A DNA stretch of 64,000 nucleotides from Lethocerus indicus (lineage: Eukaryota; Arthropoda; Insecta; Hemiptera; Belostomatidae), in the NCBI GenBank assembly GCA_019843655.1, contig JACDQD010000002.1, positions 13,477,154-13,541,153 of the forward strand, given 5' to 3'. The notes beneath the pieces were generated by a model, which did not search any database, had not been told where the DNA came from, and saw only the letters and a program-made list of their open reading frames with translations. Below, in pieces: positions 60,180 through 64,000 of this stretch (positions are counted from its first letter, which is position 1; the number at the start of each line of letters is the position of its first letter). The position numbers were made by a program, and so were the translations under genes.

Positions 60180-60680
60180 ATTGATCAAACGATATCCGCT
60201 AAATTTGACAAACGAAAACAATTGCGATTCGACAGCGATTGATCTATTGATCTATTTCTTAACCGGGAAACGAATCGGTGGCTGGAATCAATTACCCGGG
60301 GCAAGTCGGCCGGGGCCTCGGGCGGAGGTCGTGACTCCGCAAAGAAACTGGAGTAAGAGATAAAGACACCGGGCCAATGAGAGCGAGTGAAAGCGAGGGG
60401 CCGGGCGATTTTCAGGAAAACGGTGTTCCCAACGTGTTCCCCACGGCGGAATTGAGTTCGAAGGGGATTACCCGGAACAGAGGGGTTTTCCTTCATCATT
60501 TATGCCGTGTGAGAGGTAGAGACAGTGTTGTCTAGGTGCCCCGCTACCTCCTCCATCCCCCTGCCAGTCTATGATACTGTAATTAAGCTATAGACAGTCG
60601 GTGTATTTATGGCCGGCCGAACCGATTGGGGCTGAGGCTAGCTAGCGTGTTTGCTTCCAACGTGGGTGGTTGACTGGAGC
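60180..60680. promoter_or_regulatory. CpG-rich regulatory-like block
   Basis: A tandem TTGATCTA pair near 60238, CAATTACCCGGGG, GGCCGGCCGAACCGATTGGGG and GTGTTTGCTT (Fox-type). The 104-codon minus frame is unrecognised. Confidence 0.28.
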
Positions 60681-62400
60681 GCGTGCCCATTCTATTCGTA
60701 TCATAACAGCCATTGCGACACGTTTCGAACAGTGTTCCTGTTTACTTTGTGCAACATCGGTATACTCGAGCGTTCCAGATCTGGCGACAGATAAATAAAA
60801 TATTCGTATATCTCAACCCGCCGAGAGCGAGGTTTCAAATACACGAATAATAATAATAATAACTACTAAAATTACGACATCCACGTGGCAGGCGTGGACC
60901 CAGAGAGGGGATGCTTATAGTGTACATTCATTGTGGTTCAAGTTGCAACCGCACCAAGACTTTGTAACCATTTGAGTTCTCAGGCGCAAGAGTGTAATCT
61001 ACACGGTATCTAATTCTAAACAATCAGTTCAACATTTTCGTAAACTCCCCTATTTGACTCAGCACATATTTTACCTCCTAGAGACTTTGACTCCTTTCCT
61101 CGGGGTATAACAGACAGAGATTAAGTGGTTACTCATTGGTATTTAGCTGGGCCTAGGCTCGTTGAGCGATACATAGTGAGATACCTATTCTCGTCCTCAT
61201 AAGGTAAATAGATAGGGTCTAGGTGAACAGAGAGCGGCCTTCACCGGCGGCGCACTTCACAATCCCCTTGCCATCTCATTGCCCCGGGCTCAGATCCTAT
61301 CCCAATTTGCCTATTTCTTCAATCCACCGGCGCGGATCGTGTAATGAAGGCCCCAAATGAACGGGGGGGACCCCTTTAAGTGCTATTATTTAACCTTTTT
61401 TCCCCTTCGACAAGATTGGTATCGGCCATCTCGAACACACATTAGGCACGCGAGCCCGTGCAATAATAAGACTGCATACTTTGACTTCGTAGGAGCCGCT
61501 TAATCCCTGTAATTTATGCTGTATTATCAAATATAACGGGGCTCGAGGACCTCTCGTAATGGCCTACTTGGTACAAGTACAGCCCAATGCTTCGAATTAT
61601 AAACTGGGTACTAGGCGGTCTGAAAAATTGGTACTCTCTTCTATATTAAAACGCAGTAAAAATATTAGCCGGATGTGCGATTTATTCCTTTTATATTTCC
61701 TTAAACACTGATTTCATTTTCTTGTTACTATAACATTTAAATATATTAATAACCGATGAGATTGCTGAAATGTACAATTAAATCGTTAGAAAATTGTTCG
61801 AAAGAACTAACTGATAGAACCGAGCCAATAGCATTGGTTGGGTCATTAGTCGAATAAATAGCCTGGTGGATATCTTATCGGAAGATAGAAAAATATTTAT
61901 TCATGAGAAAGAATCGAAATGGTTCGAATTCGGTTAAACGCAAATTTAGAACCAGTTGTCAGGCGTAAATCTCGATACCGGGCGGGGGGAAAACTGTGCA
62001 CTTGGCCAACCCGATGATTTGTCGTCCACCTGCCAGTACACTTGCCTCAAGCGGCATTAATTAACATACGATTAAGAGGTAAAAAGCGACTCGACGACAG
62101 CCGCGCTATGAAATAACGGTTTGATTTACAAATAATTGGGGGAGTGAAGAAAAAATTCAATGCCGCGCCAATAAAAGAAAGCGGCAGGCCCTCGCTACCT
62201 TTTGCCTGTTCGATTAAATTTTATTAGAAAAATATTTGAAACATTATGCTCGAGTTTTCGAAGAACAGCTTGACGGCTGTTTCAATTTAAGAAGTAAAAT
62301 GTTCTTCAGAGCAATGCAGATAAGAATTTCATGCCTATTCATGTCTCGTTAACTTGTAGCTGCGGGCAGTGCTACATTGGCGAAGGAAGGGAACTCAATC
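60681..62400. other. Mixed non-coding stretch
   Basis: No gene is supported. (AAT)n lies at 60846-60862. GC-richer parts occur at 61200-61370. CCAAT-AGC-ATTGG at 61825-61837 is an inverted CCAAT-box pair. The rest is AT-rich. Confidence 0.55.
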
Positions 62401-62970
62401 GTCGTTTGTATTTGTACCTCAGTTGTACTGTTACCGTGGTAACAGTCGAAACCGGGCCCTTTCAGCTTTCGCCGTTGATTGCAATGTATATTCATCTGTA
62501 ATCTCCCTACCGCATAATTCTGTAATGGGAGAGCGCGGCGCCGGTTCCGGACAAGGTCCTGTGAAATGTCATACTGTCCATTCTCCAGACACGAGCGGGT
62601 TTGGGCTGGACAATGTAAATGTGCGGGTGGACATTTCAAATTGGCGTACCCGATGACGAAACTCGTTCGGACGCTTTATTGCCCATTAAGGCATTTGATC
62701 GCCGACCTATGAAAGCGGACGTTAATCTTAGCCAGGCTTCAATCTTAATGAAGAAAATATCATTAGTTCTTGCGGCCGGCTCGAATGTAAATCCCTTTGT
62801 ACGGCGTTCCCCTTTTTCCTACTCAGACTCGCGGTTGTTGCACCATTCCTTCGTTTTTATCACGTCCGCACCAACGATTAATCGGCCAACTTTTTCAGCT
62901 TACTCCAGTAATCTTGCCCTCGTGTTCAAACATAAACGAGAAGCCCTAAAACGTGTTAAACTGCTGATAT
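62401..62970. promoter_or_regulatory. GC-richer block containing an X-box
   Basis: Starts with the 20-bp palindrome at 62427-62446 and continues with CpG-rich DNA (GAGCGCGGCGCCGG near 62531). A 117-codon + frame (62619-62972) starts at a non-ATG codon and is unrecognised. Promoter-proximal DNA is possible. Confidence 0.3.
62427..62446. promoter_or_regulatory. Perfect RFX X-box palindrome
   Basis: ACTGTTACC-GT-GGTAACAGT has 9-bp perfect arms around GT. The inner GTTACC-N2-GGTAAC fits the X-box bound by RFX/DAF-19 factors, which are typical of ciliary gene promoters. The match is seen; a ciliary connection is inference. Confidence 0.5.
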
Positions 62971-64000
62971 AAGAGTACATAAAATTAACAGAAAATATCA
63001 AAACAAAAATTATGCGGAATGAAATTCTCTTCGATATTTAAACCTTCCTGAAATGTTTGGCATTACAGTAAAAAAAGATTTATATTGGTCATCGGAGTAA
63101 GAAACTATCGAAAATCAGTGTTTCGTAAAAATAAATTTACCGTATTTGTAATATTGTTATCTTCCGTTCAGAAAAAAAACGTGTAACATTTCTAGTCCTA
63201 AATATAATAAATGTTGCAACCATCCTTTTCAGGATAAGATTTACGACCGGTGGTGAATCACGACCGGCAGTTTTTCTCAAGTAGAATCTAAAAGACTATC
63301 TACCGTTTTATGAACTATTCTTGCCAGAAATGAGATATTTCCCTTCACCTATAAAAAAATAATCAATCTAAACGAGGATATCGATTTCTCTGCAATAGTA
63401 AGGCGTACATTGGGTTAACAAATCTTAACGTTTTGCAATAGTTTCGGGAGCCGGGATGAAGTACAGCGTGATTTTTACAAATTAAAAGTAATACCGTCCC
63501 TTGTATATTCATTTCTCCTCGTGTTTGTACACTAAATATTTGCTTTTTAATCCGTTCTGTGGGGCTTATTGTTGGTTTTCTTATTTAGTTTTTCATAGAC
63601 GTGTAACAATGGTTTCGGGGTGATATTGTAAAAAGTGAATAACGCGTGTATCGTCGTCATAAATGAAAAAATAATCCTGCCAAAACATTATTGAATTTCA
63701 TGTGAACTAAGGACATTAAAATATATCACTTCATAGGAGAAAAAATAAAACGGTCTTCGAAAACGGAGTCGAAACAAGTTTTTTTCATAATATTGAAGAA
63801 TCTCAAATCTCTGAAACGAAGATTTTTCTGAGTGAAATTTAAAGACACACAAGGAATTTCACGAATTTATATTCACGATCGTAATATGGTGATGTTGAAC
63901 AAAAAGGCTCAGTTATGCTTGCCCAGTCCAAGTGTCTAACATGTTAACCGGCTGTCCTACAGGAAGCGTATATTATGTTTATTAAGAGGAAACCTAAGTT
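62971..64000. other. AT-rich non-coding stretch
   Basis: No gene is supported. ACGACCGG is repeated at 63243 and 63260; otherwise the DNA is AT-rich and ordinary. Confidence 0.6.

Noticed and set aside
61859..61935. TAGCCTGGTGG and GGTTCGAATTC look like tRNA A- and B-box promoter elements
   Set aside because: The would-be T arm and acceptor stem do not pair and no anticodon arm forms, so neither a tRNA nor a clear tRNA-derived SINE is supported.
1..64000. CRISPR arrays, bacterial operons, riboswitches, prophage
   Set aside because: No regularly spaced direct repeats, no cas-like or phage-like proteins and no prokaryotic gene organisation; the sequence has eukaryotic character throughout.
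1..64000. Retrotransposon or endogenous viral remnants
   Set aside because: No reverse transcriptase, integrase, gag, capsid or transposase motif was seen in any frame; the only transposon-like feature is the non-coding foldback family.

Overview
The window looks like nuclear DNA from an invertebrate animal, most likely an arthropod (probably an insect). The reasons are indirect. There are no operons and no recognisable prokaryotic or viral genes. AT-rich stretches alternate with short GC-rich blocks. CpG dinucleotides are plentiful rather than depleted, which argues against a vertebrate. There are eukaryote-style microsatellites ((TA)n, (GA)n, (GGA)n, (TCC)n) and a foldback element of MITE type. 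I cannot name the species.

I recognise no protein-coding gene, tRNA, rRNA, snRNA or known microRNA. Almost every open frame is what chance allows in this composition. The one exception is a 222-codon stop-free stretch at 20073-20741. It ends on a splice-donor-like CAG|GTAATA and has a second, stronger donor-like CAG|GTGAGA 38 bases earlier. Its translation resembles nothing I know, so it is offered only as an exon candidate. The window is best read as intergenic or intronic DNA, possibly a regulatory landscape (gene desert) around a developmental gene; that last step is inference.

Layout. 1-7420: AT-rich DNA with a GC block at 2790-3110, purine tracts and small hairpins. 7430-9880: GC/GA-rich blocks, including a 26-bp octamer-containing element present twice, 784 bp apart. 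9881-13800: AT-rich, with a double TAATTA palindrome at 11534-11563 and enhancer-like blocks at 12121-12560 and 12850-13015. 13830-15500: low-complexity GA, CT and C-rich DNA. 15501-20070: AT-rich, with a GC block and a cluster of three perfect hairpins at 17714-17830. 20073-20741: the exon candidate. 22552-22842: a well-preserved foldback element, with a degraded relative at 24868-25079. 28030-28570: a CpG-dense, promoter-like block. 29060-62970: repeated alternation of AT-rich spacers with GC/CpG-rich, homeodomain-core-rich blocks (about 29060-29560, 31000-31420, 32040-32260, 33540-34060, 38370-38870, 40830-41690, 42230-42780, 43400-43560, 47071-47600, 48220-48560, 51690-52200, 53521-53940, 56141-56720, 57841-58900, 60180-60680, 62401-62970). 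62971-64000: AT-rich.

The most informative signals are short. They are a three-half-site nuclear-receptor array with exact 4-bp spacers (33617-33642), a perfect RFX X-box palindrome (62427-62446), a 12-mer with a TAATTA core present at three sites, a GC-only 10-mer present four times, two Sox-type palindromes, paired E-boxes and several long perfect hairpins. I found no evidence of a new multi-gene system.
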